NCBI RefSeq assembly: GCF_003386195.1 | Contig: NZ_QRDX01000002.1 | Location: 341,675-405,674, forward strand | Length of the DNA: 64,000 bases | From: Seonamhaeicola aphaedonensis | Lineage (GTDB): Bacteria > Bacteroidota > Bacteroidia > Flavobacteriales > Flavobacteriaceae | Direction: 5' to 3' | Part shown: positions 7,071-15,889 of the stretch, in pieces | Numbering within the stretch: the first letter of the stretch is position 1 | Layout: each line of letters begins with the position of its first letter | Translations under genes and position numbers: made by a program | Notes under the pieces: generated by a model | What the model was told of the DNA's origin: nothing | What the model saw: the letters and a program-made list of their open reading frames with translations, nothing else | Database searches by the model: none

Positions 7071-9797
7071 TTGCACAGAAACAACTTTAAAATACTTTTT
7101 GCTCTAAGTTTTACAGTGTTTATTAACACGTTTGGCTTTAGCCAAGACATCCCAAAAAAAGGAAAACCTATAAAGGCTGTTGAAGATGACAGCTTAGTTG
7201 TTGATATTGCCGTTCCTAATATTGAAGTACCCGTATTGTCTGAGAAAAGTCAGGACTCCACCTTTACAGATTCTATTAAACCAAAAGAATTATTAGAATA
7301 CACTGTTAAATATTCTGCCACAGATTACACAAAATTTAATCATAAAAATCAAAAGTTATATCTCTATAACAATGCTAGAATAGATTATGGAGATATGAAT
7401 ATAACTGCTGGAAGCATTACCATTGATTACAACACCAATATGGTTTATGCAAAAGGGATTACAGATACTGTTTCAGGATATACACAAAAACCAGTATTTA
7501 CTCAAGGCACTAATGTTGTAGAACCAGACTCCATTATCTTTAATACAGACTCAAAAAAAGCACTCATATACAATTCTGTAACTGAACAGGGTGAGGGGAC
7601 CGTTATAGCTAGCCTAACCAAAAAAGAAAACGACTCCGTATACTTTATAAAAAATGCAAAATATACTACCGCTACAGATCTTGATGATCCTGATTATTAC
7701 ATAAGACTTTTAAAAGCTAAAATTGTTCCTGGAAAAAAAATTGTAACTGGAGCTGCAGGAATGTATATTTATGATGTTCCTACCCCTATTTGGTTACCAT
7801 TTAGCTTTTTTCCTCAAAGTGAAAAACACACTTCTGGTGTTTTAATACCCACCTTTGGCGAACAAAACGACCGGGGTTACTTTTTACAAAATGGTGGCTA
7901 TTATTTTGCAATCAATGACTATGTTGATTTGGCTGTTCTTGGTGATTATTATACAAATGGCAGCTATGGTTTGAGGTTAGAAAGTACTTATGCCAAAAGA
8001 TATAGATTTAGGGGCAATTTAGCATTTAGATTTGAAAACTTAATCTCTAGTGAACGGGGTTTCCCAGATTATTCAAAAAGTACTATTTACAACCTACGGT
8101 GGTCTCACAGTCAAGATTCTAAGGCAAATCCTAATTCAAGGTTTTCTGCCTCTGTTAACTTAGGTAGTAGTACGTATTACAGAAACTCGCTTAATCAGAT
8201 TAACGCGGGTAGTAACTTTTTAACCAATACTTTAAATTCATCGGTTTCATATTCTAAGACCTTCCAGGGAGAGCCTCAGGTAAATTATAGTGTAACTGCT
8301 ACACATACACAAAATACACAATCACAATCTGTTAGTATGACACTTCCAACATTTCAAGGAAGCATCGGTAGAATGTATCCGTTTGCATCAAAAACAGGTA
8401 CAAAAAAGGGAATTATTAAAAATGTGAATTTACAATACAATTTAAGAGGGGAAAATAGAATTCAAACAACAGATTCTCTCTTCTTTAAAAAAGAAATGTT
8501 TGATGATGCTAGAGCTGGGTTTCAACATACTATACCACTAACCACAAACTTTAAAGTATTTAAACATTTTAGTGTTAGTGCAGGTACAAATTATAATGAA
8601 GTCTGGTCATTTAATACTATTAAAAAGACATATGATTATTCTACTAGAGAAACTATTACCGAAGATATTAACGGATTTGATTCTTTTAGAACTTACAACT
8701 TTAGCACTAGTATAGGTACAACAGTTTACGGCATGTTTAATTTTGAAAAAGAAGGAAAAGATCCTAAATTAATGGCCATTAGGCATGTCATGAGACCTTC
8801 TGTAAGCTATAATATAAACCCAGCCTTTGATAAATACTATGAAAGCGCCGAAGTTATTAATGCAGACGGATTAACGCAAGGTGAACTAGATGCTATACAA
8901 AGTTCTAATAATTTGGAGTATTCTAGATTTGAAGGCTCTATTTTTGGGTCGCCTGGTAGGGACTTTTCAAGTTCTATGGGTATTTCTATTGCTAATAATC
9001 TAGAGGCTAAAATAAAAGATAAAGACACAACCAAAACAGAACCAAAAAAGATTAAACTTTTAAACTCTTTAAACTTTTCTAGTTCCTATAATTTTGCTGC
9101 AGATTCATTGAAATGGAGTCCTGTTAGAGTTAATGGAAGCACCCAGCTTTTTAATAACCAAATGAGTATTAACTTTGGCGCCACTTTAGATCCTTATGCC
9201 CTAGACAATAACAATGCTAGAATTAATAAATTTAACATAGATAATGGCGGTAGCCTATTTAGGCTAACCACTGCTAATCTTACTGCTAGTTGGTCTTTGT
9301 CTAATAAAGATAAAGGTAAAAAGAAAGACACCGATAATGTGGCTAGTGATAATCCTGAAGATGTCCTACCAAAAAATATAGATTATGCTAATCAGCAAAT
9401 AGGTAGAGATGAAGATGAAAATGGGGATAATGAAAATGAAGAAGGTGTAAATTTTTACAATCATAAAATTCCATGGAATTTACGTTTAGCATATGCTATT
9501 AACTACTCTAATAGTAGAAGACAAAACGAAATATCATCCCATTCCCTAATGTTTTCTGGTGATATTGATTTAACCACTAAATGGAGTGTTGGAGCCTCAT
9601 CTGGTTACGACATAAAAAATCAAGGTTTTACTTATACACAACTGCGATTTTCACGAGATTTATTAAGTTGGAAAATGGATTTTAGTTGGATACCATTTAG
9701 TGAAAGAACTTCATGGAATTTCTTTATTGGTATTAAATCAAGTATTTTGCAAGACTTGAAGTACGAAAAACGTAGACAACCCGATCAAAGGTTGTAA
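7071..9797 (+). CDS. lptD: LPS-assembly protein LptD
   Basis: Outer-membrane barrel that inserts lipopolysaccharide into the outer leaflet. The start is a TTG: no in-frame ATG lies between the promoter element and here, and the reading from TTG gives a good signal peptide (FALSFTVFINTFGFSQ). Residues 85-250 form the LptA/OstA-like periplasmic jellyroll (YLYNNARIDYGDMNI and repeats). The remaining 650 residues show the alternating aromatic pattern of a large beta barrel, ending near the C-terminus with FNFFIGIKSS-type strands. At 908 residues it is normal for Bacteroidota LptD. An acidic, asparagine-rich low-complexity loop lies at about 780-790. ridA follows after 17 bases. Confidence 0.9.
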   Translation: MHRNNFKILFALSFTVFINTFGFSQDIPKKGKPIKAVEDDSLVVDIAVPNIEVPVLSEKSQDSTFTDSIKPKELLEYTVKYSATDYTKFNHKNQKLYLYNNARIDYGDMNITAGSITIDYNTNMVYAKGITDTVSGYTQKPVFTQGTNVVEPDSIIFNTDSKKALIYNSVTEQGEGTVIASLTKKENDSVYFIKNAKYTTATDLDDPDYYIRLLKAKIVPGKKIVTGAAGMYIYDVPTPIWLPFSFFPQSEKHTSGVLIPTFGEQNDRGYFLQNGGYYFAINDYVDLAVLGDYYTNGSYGLRLESTYAKRYRFRGNLAFRFENLISSERGFPDYSKSTIYNLRWSHSQDSKANPNSRFSASVNLGSSTYYRNSLNQINAGSNFLTNTLNSSVSYSKTFQGEPQVNYSVTATHTQNTQSQSVSMTLPTFQGSIGRMYPFASKTGTKKGIIKNVNLQYNLRGENRIQTTDSLFFKKEMFDDARAGFQHTIPLTTNFKVFKHFSVSAGTNYNEVWSFNTIKKTYDYSTRETITEDINGFDSFRTYNFSTSIGTTVYGMFNFEKEGKDPKLMAIRHVMRPSVSYNINPAFDKYYESAEVINADGLTQGELDAIQSSNNLEYSRFEGSIFGSPGRDFSSSMGISIANNLEAKIKDKDTTKTEPKKIKLLNSLNFSSSYNFAADSLKWSPVRVNGSTQLFNNQMSINFGATLDPYALDNNNARINKFNIDNGGSLFRLTTANLTASWSLSNKDKGKKKDTDNVASDNPEDVLPKNIDYANQQIGRDEDENGDNENEEGVNFYNHKIPWNLRLAYAINYSNSRRQNEISSHSLMFSGDIDLTTKWSVGASSGYDIKNQGFTYTQLRFSRDLLSWKMDFSWIPFSERTSWNFFIGIKSSILQDLKYEKRRQPDQRL

Positions 9798-9814
9798 ATA
9801 GAAATATCAATCAT

Positions 9815-10195
9815 ATGAAAAAGATTATTACTACAGACAAGGCTCCTGCTCCATTAGGTCCCTATAACCAAGCAATTCTTAGTGGTAACACCCTATATAT
9901 TTCGGGGCAAATAGCCATAAATACAGAGACTGGGAAACTTATTTTAGACACCATTACATCTGAAACACACCAAGTAATGAAAAATCTTAAAGTTGTTTTA
10001 GAAGCAGCAGGTATGACTTTTGAAAATGTGGTTAAATCTTCAATTTTCATAAGTAATATGGATAATTTTATCACTATCAACGAAGTCTATGGCAGTTATT
10101 TTAATGAAGCCACGGCCCCAGCTAGAGAAACGGTTCAGGTAGCTAGATTACCTAAAGATGTTAATGTTGAAATTAGTATGATTGCCATAAAATAA
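9815..10195 (+). CDS. ridA: RidA family enamine/imine deaminase
   Basis: A 126-residue RidA (YjgF/YER057c/UK114) protein. It hydrolyses reactive 2-aminoacrylate-type enamines released by PLP enzymes and so protects metabolism. Hallmarks are APAPLGPYNQA near the N-terminus, the ISGQIA segment, the central QVMKNLKVVLEAAG helix, and the C-terminal APARETVQVARLPKD with the substrate-binding arginine, followed by VEISMIAIK. It is cytosolic. It starts 17 bases after lptD and is probably cotranscribed with it, an arrangement that looks historical rather than functional. Confidence 0.95.
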   Translation: MKKIITTDKAPAPLGPYNQAILSGNTLYISGQIAINTETGKLILDTITSETHQVMKNLKVVLEAAGMTFENVVKSSIFISNMDNFITINEVYGSYFNEATAPARETVQVARLPKDVNVEISMIAIK

Positions 10196-10219
10196 TTTCC
10201 TTTTCATAATAAAAAAAAT

Positions 10220-10227
10220 TAATTTTG
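10220..10227 (+). promoter_or_regulatory. -7 promoter element of guaC
   Basis: TAATTTTG fits TAnnTTTG and lies 25 bases before the guaC ATG, so guaC probably has its own start of transcription as well as read-through from lptD-ridA. Confidence 0.45.
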
Positions 10228-10252
10228 AGTAAAGCCCATCACTCAGAATAGC

Positions 10253-11293
10253 ATGCGAATAGAATACGATATAAAATTAGGTTTTAAAGACGTCATGATA
10301 CGCCCCAAGCGTTCTACTTTAAAAAGCAGATCAGAAGTCACATTAGATAGAGAATTTAAATTTTTACATAGCCCAATAACATGGTCTGGAATTCCAATAA
10401 TGGCTGCTAATATGGACACCGTTGGTACTTTTGACATGGCTAAAGCTTTATCCAGCAAAAAGCTTTTTACTGCTATACATAAACATTATTCCTTAGCAGA
10501 TTGGAATGTATTTGCATCAAATTTATCTGAAGATGAATCAAAATACATAGCCGTAAGTACCGGTATAAGTAAACAAGACTTTGAAAAATTAAACGACATT
10601 TTAAAGTTCAATACTAATTTAAAATTTATTTGTATTGATGTAGCCAACGGATATTCTGAACATTTTACAGATTTTGTGAGACAAACAAGAAAACTATATC
10701 CAAGTAAAGTTATTATAGCTGGTAATGTTGTTACTGGTGAAATGGTTGAAGAGTTATTACTTTCTGGAGCCGATATTGTAAAAGTTGGTATTGGCCCTGG
10801 ATCTGTATGTACAACGCGTATTAAAACAGGGGTTGGATACCCACAACTATCTGCTATAATAGAATGCGCAGATGCTGCTCATGGTCTGGGAGGTCAAATT
10901 ATTAGTGATGGCGGATGCTCTATTCCTGGTGATATAGCCAAGGCTTTTGGAGCTGGAGCCGATTTTGTGATGCTTGGTGGTATGTTAGCTGGCCACGATG
11001 AAAGTGGTGGTAAAAAAATTGAGAAAAACGGAAAGACTTATAAACAATTTTATGGTATGAGCTCTTCTACCGCAATGGAAAAACATATAGGAGGTGTTGC
11101 CGATTACAGAGCTAGCGAAGGAAAAACTGTTGAAGTACCTTACCGAGGCGAAGTAGAATCTACAGTGCAAGATATTTTGGGTGGTCTTAGAAGTACCTGC
11201 ACCTATGTTGGAGCAAAACGTTTAAAAGAACTTACCAAGAGAACTACTTTTATTAGAGTTGCAGAACAGGAAAACCAAACATACTCCGAATAA
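10253..11293 (+). CDS. guaC: GMP reductase
   Basis: Converts GMP to IMP with NADPH and release of ammonia, for purine interconversion. The 346-residue length equals that of the E. coli type. The catalytic cysteine is C186 in the GPGSVCTTR loop, and [26 protein letters not shown] forms the phosphate-binding region (only part of it is quoted by motif: SDGG and GAGADF). The mobile flap follows near [12 protein letters not shown]. The absence of a CBS pair separates it from IMP dehydrogenase. A hairpin terminator follows. A broken fragment of a second guaC lies at 52503-52571. Confidence 0.95.
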   Translation: MRIEYDIKLGFKDVMIRPKRSTLKSRSEVTLDREFKFLHSPITWSGIPIMAANMDTVGTFDMAKALSSKKLFTAIHKHYSLADWNVFASNLSEDESKYIAVSTGISKQDFEKLNDILKFNTNLKFICIDVANGYSEHFTDFVRQTRKLYPSKVIIAGNVVTGEMVEELLLSGADIVKVGIGPGSVCTTRIKTGVGYPQLSAIIECADAAHGLGGQIISDGGCSIPGDIAKAFGAGADFVMLGGMLAGHDESGGKKIEKNGKTYKQFYGMSSSTAMEKHIGGVADYRASEGKTVEVPYRGEVESTVQDILGGLRSTCTYVGAKRLKELTKRTTFIRVAEQENQTYSE

Positions 11294-11329
11294 AAAAGGG
11301 CATTACTTTAAATCATAATACCCTTTTTT
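11292..11329. terminator. Bidirectional terminator between guaC and the fasciclin gene
   Basis: Stem AAAAAAGGG / CCCTTTTTT with an inner ATTA/TAAT extension after one mismatch. It sits 1 base after guaC and 36 bases beyond the end of the convergent fasciclin gene, so it can serve both. Confidence 0.75.
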
Positions 11330-11364
11330 CTAACAAACCAAACTATATATTTACAAAATAGAAT

Positions 11365-12783
11365 TTACGGTACCAGAACAGCGTCTATAACGTGAATAAC
11401 TCCATTTGTTGCTTGTACATTTAATAAACTGGGGTCTAACATAGCGTTACCATCTAATGTTAGGTTATCTAAATCAAGATTGAATGCGCCATTTAAAGTA
11501 GTTACAGGGCCACTAGTTAAGTCGCTTGAATAAACACGGCCTTCAACTACATGATAAAGAAGTATACTTGTAAGCAGAGCTATGTCTTCTTCTGTATCAA
11601 AATCATCCAAGGAATCATAATCAGGCAAGTTATTTAATAAATCCATAAATGCTTGATTTGTAGGCGCAAAAACTGTTAATTGCTCGTAAGGACCTTCACC
11701 CATTAGCACTCCTGCTAAACCAGCTTTTGTGGCTGCTGCTAGTAGAATGGAAAACTCTGGAGCAAAGCTTGCCGCTTTTTCTACTAAATTCATGGTTGGC
11801 GGGGACAATACTTTATCTATTACATGAATAACCCCATTTGTAGACTGAACGTTAGGCATAACAACATTAGCGTCATTAATCATAACCCCCATACTTAAAT
11901 CAACTTCAACAGCTGCACCATTCGCTGTTGGTACAAACCCGTTGCTTAATTGATTACTAAAAACATAACCACCAACAATATGATATTTTAAAATACTAGC
12001 TACTAGCATTGGGTCAAGACTCTCTATCGTAGTTATTGCAGCGTCAGAATCTGCTACACCTAGGAAATCTACAAATGCTTGATTCGTAGGGGCAAAAACA
12101 GTTTCAGGCATTGAATCACCCAAAGCGCTAGCTAAATTAGCATGAACAGCAGCCGCCAGTAAAACTGAAAAATCAGGGTTGGATGACGCTATTTCAGCTG
12201 TGGTCATTGAAGGAGGAAATAATACGCTATCTATTACATGAATAACTCCATTTCTAGCTTTTATATCTGCCATGGTTACCCTAGCATTATTTACAAGCAC
12301 ACCATTATCTATGTTAATGATGACTTCTGCACCATTTGCTGTTGGAACTGAACCATTTTCTAATTGGTTACTATAAACTGTTGCCCAAACCACGTGATAC
12401 AACAGAATGTCAGCTAAATTATCAACTTCAGTAACGTTTTTGGTTGTAATCCCTAATGCTGCAAAAGCGTCATCGGTGGGAGCAAAAACCGTTAGCCTGT
12501 TTCTAGATACAGTACTTGCTAACTTGGTTCTTGCAAGGGCCTTACTGAGTACATCAAAAGTGGGTTCGTAGTCACCATCCTTACTTTCAGTAGCTTTGGC
12601 TGTAATATCTTGACCACTACCATAGCTTTCAAGTACTTCAACTAGATCAGGTAAACCCGAATTTAAATCAATAGTATCTACTTCTTCATTACTACATGAA
12701 AAAATCGTAAAGAGAAATAGTAGAATAGGGAGAAAAAATAGGTAGATTTTGGGGAGTCTGTTTACTGTTAATGCTGTCTTCAT
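11365..12783 (-). CDS. Lipoprotein with three fasciclin (FAS1) domains
   Basis: A secreted, lipid-anchored protein with a lipobox ending at C30 (FTIFSC). It carries three FAS1 repeats, roughly 50-185, 190-330 and 335-472. Each has the H1 motif (TVFAPTDDAF, TVFAPTNQAF and a similar form) and ends with an H2-like NGVIHVID motif. FAS1 domains mediate cell-cell or cell-matrix adhesion; in Bacteroidota they are common surface proteins of unknown ligand. The gene stands alone, convergent with guaC. Whether it faces outward cannot be told from sequence; no LES-type acidic export motif is obvious beyond S-N-E-E after the cysteine. Confidence 0.9.
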   Translation of the reverse strand: MKTALTVNRLPKIYLFFLPILLFLFTIFSCSNEEVDTIDLNSGLPDLVEVLESYGSGQDITAKATESKDGDYEPTFDVLSKALARTKLASTVSRNRLTVFAPTDDAFAALGITTKNVTEVDNLADILLYHVVWATVYSNQLENGSVPTANGAEVIINIDNGVLVNNARVTMADIKARNGVIHVIDSVLFPPSMTTAEIASSNPDFSVLLAAAVHANLASALGDSMPETVFAPTNQAFVDFLGVADSDAAITTIESLDPMLVASILKYHIVGGYVFSNQLSNGFVPTANGAAVEVDLSMGVMINDANVVMPNVQSTNGVIHVIDKVLSPPTMNLVEKAASFAPEFSILLAAATKAGLAGVLMGEGPYEQLTVFAPTNQAFMDLLNNLPDYDSLDDFDTEEDIALLTSILLYHVVEGRVYSSDLTSGPVTTLNGAFNLDLDNLTLDGNAMLDPSLLNVQATNGVIHVIDAVLVP

Positions 12784-12919
12784 TTTGTTTAATATTTTTT
12801 AATTTTAGTTAAACATAATAATTTTGTTTAACTTTTTATTATTTATATTAAACATTTTAGATTAAATAACATAAAAATACGCCGAAACGCATTTTTTGAA
12901 AACAAATTTTGTAATTTAT

Positions 12920-13867
12920 TTATTCCGTTAATCTCTTAACAATAGATCTTGTAGGTAAAATTTTGCTAGTATGTTCAATACTTGGTCCAGCCACCCAAAC
13001 AGTCTTATAAGTGGCTTTAGTTGCTGCATTTTTAGTGGCGTTCATACCAATAGAAAAGCGAATCATCTTCACCCATTTTTTCAATTTTCTATTTTTGTTA
13101 AGCAAATTTTCAATCCATGTAGCTTTGGTTCCTATTTTTTTAACATAAGGCGTATTGATGACCGTACAAGGCGTTCCAGAAATACGCTCGGTCATAACAA
13201 TATCTTCAGCTCCATAGTCAACACAGGCTTGTTTATATTCATCGGTTACTTGAGCTTCATTTGACGCTATAAACGGACTCCCTACTGAAACTCCTGCAGC
13301 TCCATAACTAATCATTTTTTCAACATCGGCCTTACAACCTACACCACCAGCAGAAATTATGGGAATATTACAATGCTCAACCAATTCAGTAATTAAATCT
13401 TTTGGAGATATATTTCCTCTATGCCCACCTGCCTGATTATTAACAGCAATAATAGCATCTGCTCCTAAGTTTTCAACTTTTTTTGCAAACTTTAAATCTA
13501 CCACATCACAGAACACTTTTATTCCGACTTTGTGTGCTTTCCTAATTGTTTCTTCTGGGCTTCCTAAAGATGTTATAATAAAATCGCAACCCTCTTCACA
13601 AATAACTTCTAACTGACTTTTACACTTGACATTAGATTTGTTAACGATTAAATTAAATCCAAACGCACCTCCTTTAACCTTAGCTTTTTTTAGAGCTTTT
13701 GCTGCTAATCGTAATTCATCAAGAGTTCTAAAATTGAGGGCAGGAATGCAGCCTGCAATACCACTTTTCATAGCTTCTGTAACCATATCTACATTAGATA
13801 CCAAAAACATAGGCGCCTGAATAATAGGATGTTTAATTTCTAGCAAATCGGTTAGATTATTTGACAT
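12920..13867 (-). CDS. Nitronate monooxygenase (2-nitropropane dioxygenase family)
   Basis: An FMN enzyme of the NMO family, 315 residues. The N-terminal HPIIQAPMF, the NNQAGGHRG stretch with the catalytic-histidine region, and the PIISAGGVG and GAAGVSVGSPF phosphate-binding segments are all visible and form a TIM barrel. Members oxidise alkyl nitronates such as propionate-3-nitronate, but many homologues have other or unknown roles, so the substrate is not certain. It is transcribed alone, divergent from a small exported protein. Its start lies directly behind a TATATTTG promoter element and a TATGCATGCATA palindrome, suggesting repression or induction by a dedicated regulator. Confidence 0.85.
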   Translation of the reverse strand: MSNNLTDLLEIKHPIIQAPMFLVSNVDMVTEAMKSGIAGCIPALNFRTLDELRLAAKALKKAKVKGGAFGFNLIVNKSNVKCKSQLEVICEEGCDFIITSLGSPEETIRKAHKVGIKVFCDVVDLKFAKKVENLGADAIIAVNNQAGGHRGNISPKDLITELVEHCNIPIISAGGVGCKADVEKMISYGAAGVSVGSPFIASNEAQVTDEYKQACVDYGAEDIVMTERISGTPCTVINTPYVKKIGTKATWIENLLNKNRKLKKWVKMIRFSIGMNATKNAATKATYKTVWVAGPSIEHTSKILPTRSIVKRLTE

Positions 13868-13885
13868 TTAAAATTAATATTTCAA

Positions 13886-13912
13886 CAAATATAAAAATAT
13901 TATGCATGCATA
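13886..13912 (-). promoter_or_regulatory. Promoter plus palindromic operator of the nitronate monooxygenase gene
   Basis: On the minus strand a TATATTTG -7 element (13893-13886) is preceded by the perfect palindrome TATGCATGCATA (13901-13912) seven bases upstream. The same palindrome recurs at the divergent promoter. Position in the -7/-33 spacer suits a repressor site. Confidence 0.55.
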
Positions 13913-13994
13913 ACAACTTAAAATCAGATAGTTACAATTATCAATGATTAAAAAAAGGCTAACCATTTGGTTTAATGATATTTATCATATTTTT

Positions 13995-14018
13995 ACTATG
14001 CATGCATAGTTATTTTTG
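13995..14018 (+). promoter_or_regulatory. Promoter plus palindromic operator of the small exported protein gene
   Basis: The perfect 16-base palindrome ACTATGCATGCATAGT (13995-14010) directly abuts the -7 element TATTTTTG (14011-14018). The core equals the site at 13901-13912, 96 bases away centre to centre. Confidence 0.55.
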
Positions 14019-14046
14019 ATGCATTTAATTACAAAACCATTACATC

Positions 14047-14547
14047 ATGAAAAGAATACTTTTAGCGTCTTTTTTAATAATACTTTCGCTACAATTAAAC
14101 GCACAAATTATTGAATTACCTGATGCAGTAATTTATTTGAACTCGGACTATTTGAATGCTATCGATATTGAAAATGCTCCAGAACGTGTCAAAAAACTAG
14201 AAGAAGCCGTTTTAAATTATAATAATACAGCTATATCTGATCTTTATGATGATAAAAAAGACATATATCTCGTGTCTTTTAATATACCAGAAGGCAAAAT
14301 TATAGCGTCTATTAACAAAAAGGGAGAAATTATTAGAACTTTAGAAAAATATAATAATGTTAGACTACCATTAGAAGTTATGCAAGCTATATCAAATCGC
14401 TTTCCTAATTGGGGGATTGTTGAAGATATTTATCATATAAAATACCACTGTGAAAGCGATAGCTTAAAAAAGGAATACAAAGTTAAGATTAAAAACGAAG
14501 ACCAAATACTAACGATTAAAACTAACGAAAAGGGTGATTTTATTTAA
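14047..14547 (+). CDS. Small exported protein, PepSY-like
   Basis: 166 residues with a clear signal peptide (LLASFLIILSLQLNAQ). The mature part has two repeats reminiscent of PepSY/BLIP-like folds: an alpha helix followed by strands, with VMQAISNRFPNWGIVEDIYHI as the usual 'helix, aromatic, strand' unit (key residues F-P-N-W). It is probably periplasmic. Homologues in flavobacteria are sometimes mislabelled nicotinate-nucleotide adenylyltransferase; no such motif is present. Its promoter shares a palindrome with the divergent nitronate monooxygenase gene. Its stop overlaps that of the convergent methyltransferase gene by 4 bases. Confidence 0.75.
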   Translation: MKRILLASFLIILSLQLNAQIIELPDAVIYLNSDYLNAIDIENAPERVKKLEEAVLNYNNTAISDLYDDKKDIYLVSFNIPEGKIIASINKKGEIIRTLEKYNNVRLPLEVMQAISNRFPNWGIVEDIYHIKYHCESDSLKKEYKVKIKNEDQILTIKTNEKGDFI

Positions 14548-15767
14548 TTTGTAAAACGATAATACCCACATTTTAAATAAGCTCCCTCTGGGAATGTAAC
14601 TGGATGATCTAAATCATGTTGAGTATTCATTATATTTTTGAACACCCTTTTTTGCTTCTTAAGAGTCTGGGTATTAATATCAAAAAAGGATTGTGCCAAT
14701 ACTCTCGAAGAGCAGGATGCCAATACTAAAAGTCCATTTTTAGCTGTTAGCTTCTCTCCTAGTTCTGCTAATTGTGCATATTTCTTTTTAGCTAACTCTA
14801 TTTCAGATTGTTGTTTAGCAAAACTAGGTGGGTCTATAACTACAACATCAAAAGTTTCTCCTTTTATTATTAGTCTTTTTAATTCTTCAAACGCATCTCC
14901 TAAAATAGTTACATGTTTTCCTGAATAATTATTCCGCTTTCCGTTTTCAATTGCAATTTCAAGTGCTTGTTTGCTAATATCTAAACTGGTTACTTCGGTT
15001 GCTCCATTGTATAGGGCATGTACCGAAAACCCTCCAGCATAAGAGAAGACATCTAATACGGTTTTACTTTTACTAAATTCACCTACCTGTTTTCTGTTAG
15101 CACGATGGTCTAAAAAATAACCTGTTTTATGTCCTTTAATAACATTGGCCGAAAACTTAACATTGTGCTCAACAAACTCAATAATTTCATTTTCTAATTC
15201 ACCATAAACAACTTCACCATCCTTCAATTGATGATTTTTTGATTTTTGAAGACTTCTACTTAACCTAATTACTATAGTTTCAGCTTTAGAAATTTTTTGT
15301 AAGCTTTCTAAAATGCTTTCTAGATAAGGTAACCAAATTTCAGAATATAACTTTACCACTAAAACTGTGTTGTAAACATCGGCTATAAGTCCAGGAAATC
15401 CATCATTTTCACCAAAAATCAATCGATAACTATTAGTGTTTGTTTTTAGTAATTCTTTACGCTTTACAAAAGCCTTTTCAATGTTTTTTAAAAAAAACGA
15501 CGCATTAACTTCGGAAGAACCTAACAGAATCATTTTGATGCTAATAGGTGAATTGGCATCATAGAGTCCCAATCCTATGACTTTATTTTTATGCTTTCCA
15601 AAAATAATAGCTAAGTCACCTGTCTTGGCACCACTACTTATTTTAGTTATACTATTTGAAAATACCCATGGATGCCCTTTTAAAACAGAATGTTCGCCTT
15701 TAGCGCTTAATTTAACAGCTAAGTTTTTTGGAGTAAACTTTGATTTAACTTTTGATGAAAACGACAT
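14544..15767 (-). CDS. Class I rRNA large-subunit methyltransferase (RlmI type)
   Basis: SAM-dependent cytosine-C5 methyltransferase family of 23S rRNA (RlmI/YccW), 407 residues. An N-terminal PUA domain (about 15-90, with LKGHPWVFSNS) is followed by a THUMP-less central part and the Rossmann methyltransferase (VLDVFSYAGGFSVHAL near residue 225, and VVIDPPSFAKQ near 310). In the E. coli enzyme the product is m5C1962; that specificity is inferred from family. Cytosolic. It lies downstream of dnaK behind a strong terminator, so it should have its own promoter. Confidence 0.88.
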   Translation of the reverse strand: MSFSSKVKSKFTPKNLAVKLSAKGEHSVLKGHPWVFSNSITKISSGAKTGDLAIIFGKHKNKVIGLGLYDANSPISIKMILLGSSEVNASFFLKNIEKAFVKRKELLKTNTNSYRLIFGENDGFPGLIADVYNTVLVVKLYSEIWLPYLESILESLQKISKAETIVIRLSRSLQKSKNHQLKDGEVVYGELENEIIEFVEHNVKFSANVIKGHKTGYFLDHRANRKQVGEFSKSKTVLDVFSYAGGFSVHALYNGATEVTSLDISKQALEIAIENGKRNNYSGKHVTILGDAFEELKRLIIKGETFDVVVIDPPSFAKQQSEIELAKKKYAQLAELGEKLTAKNGLLVLASCSSRVLAQSFFDINTQTLKKQKRVFKNIMNTQHDLDHPVTFPEGAYLKCGYYRFTN

Positions 15768-15810
15768 GTACTTTTAATATCTATCCAAAAGTATTGGTTT
15801 TGTAAGTTAT

Positions 15811-15843
15811 AAAAAAACGCAACTCAATGAGTTGCGTTTTTTT
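15811..15843 (-). terminator. Terminator downstream of dnaK
   Basis: Perfect 15-base arms (A-run, ACGCAACTC / GAGTTGCGT, T-run) around a 3-base loop, 47 bases past the dnaK stop. The structure is symmetric, but no plus-strand gene ends here. Confidence 0.9.
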
Positions 15844-15889
15844 TCTTATGCTAATGAGGATGCTAAAACAAGTTTAGCATAACAACAAA

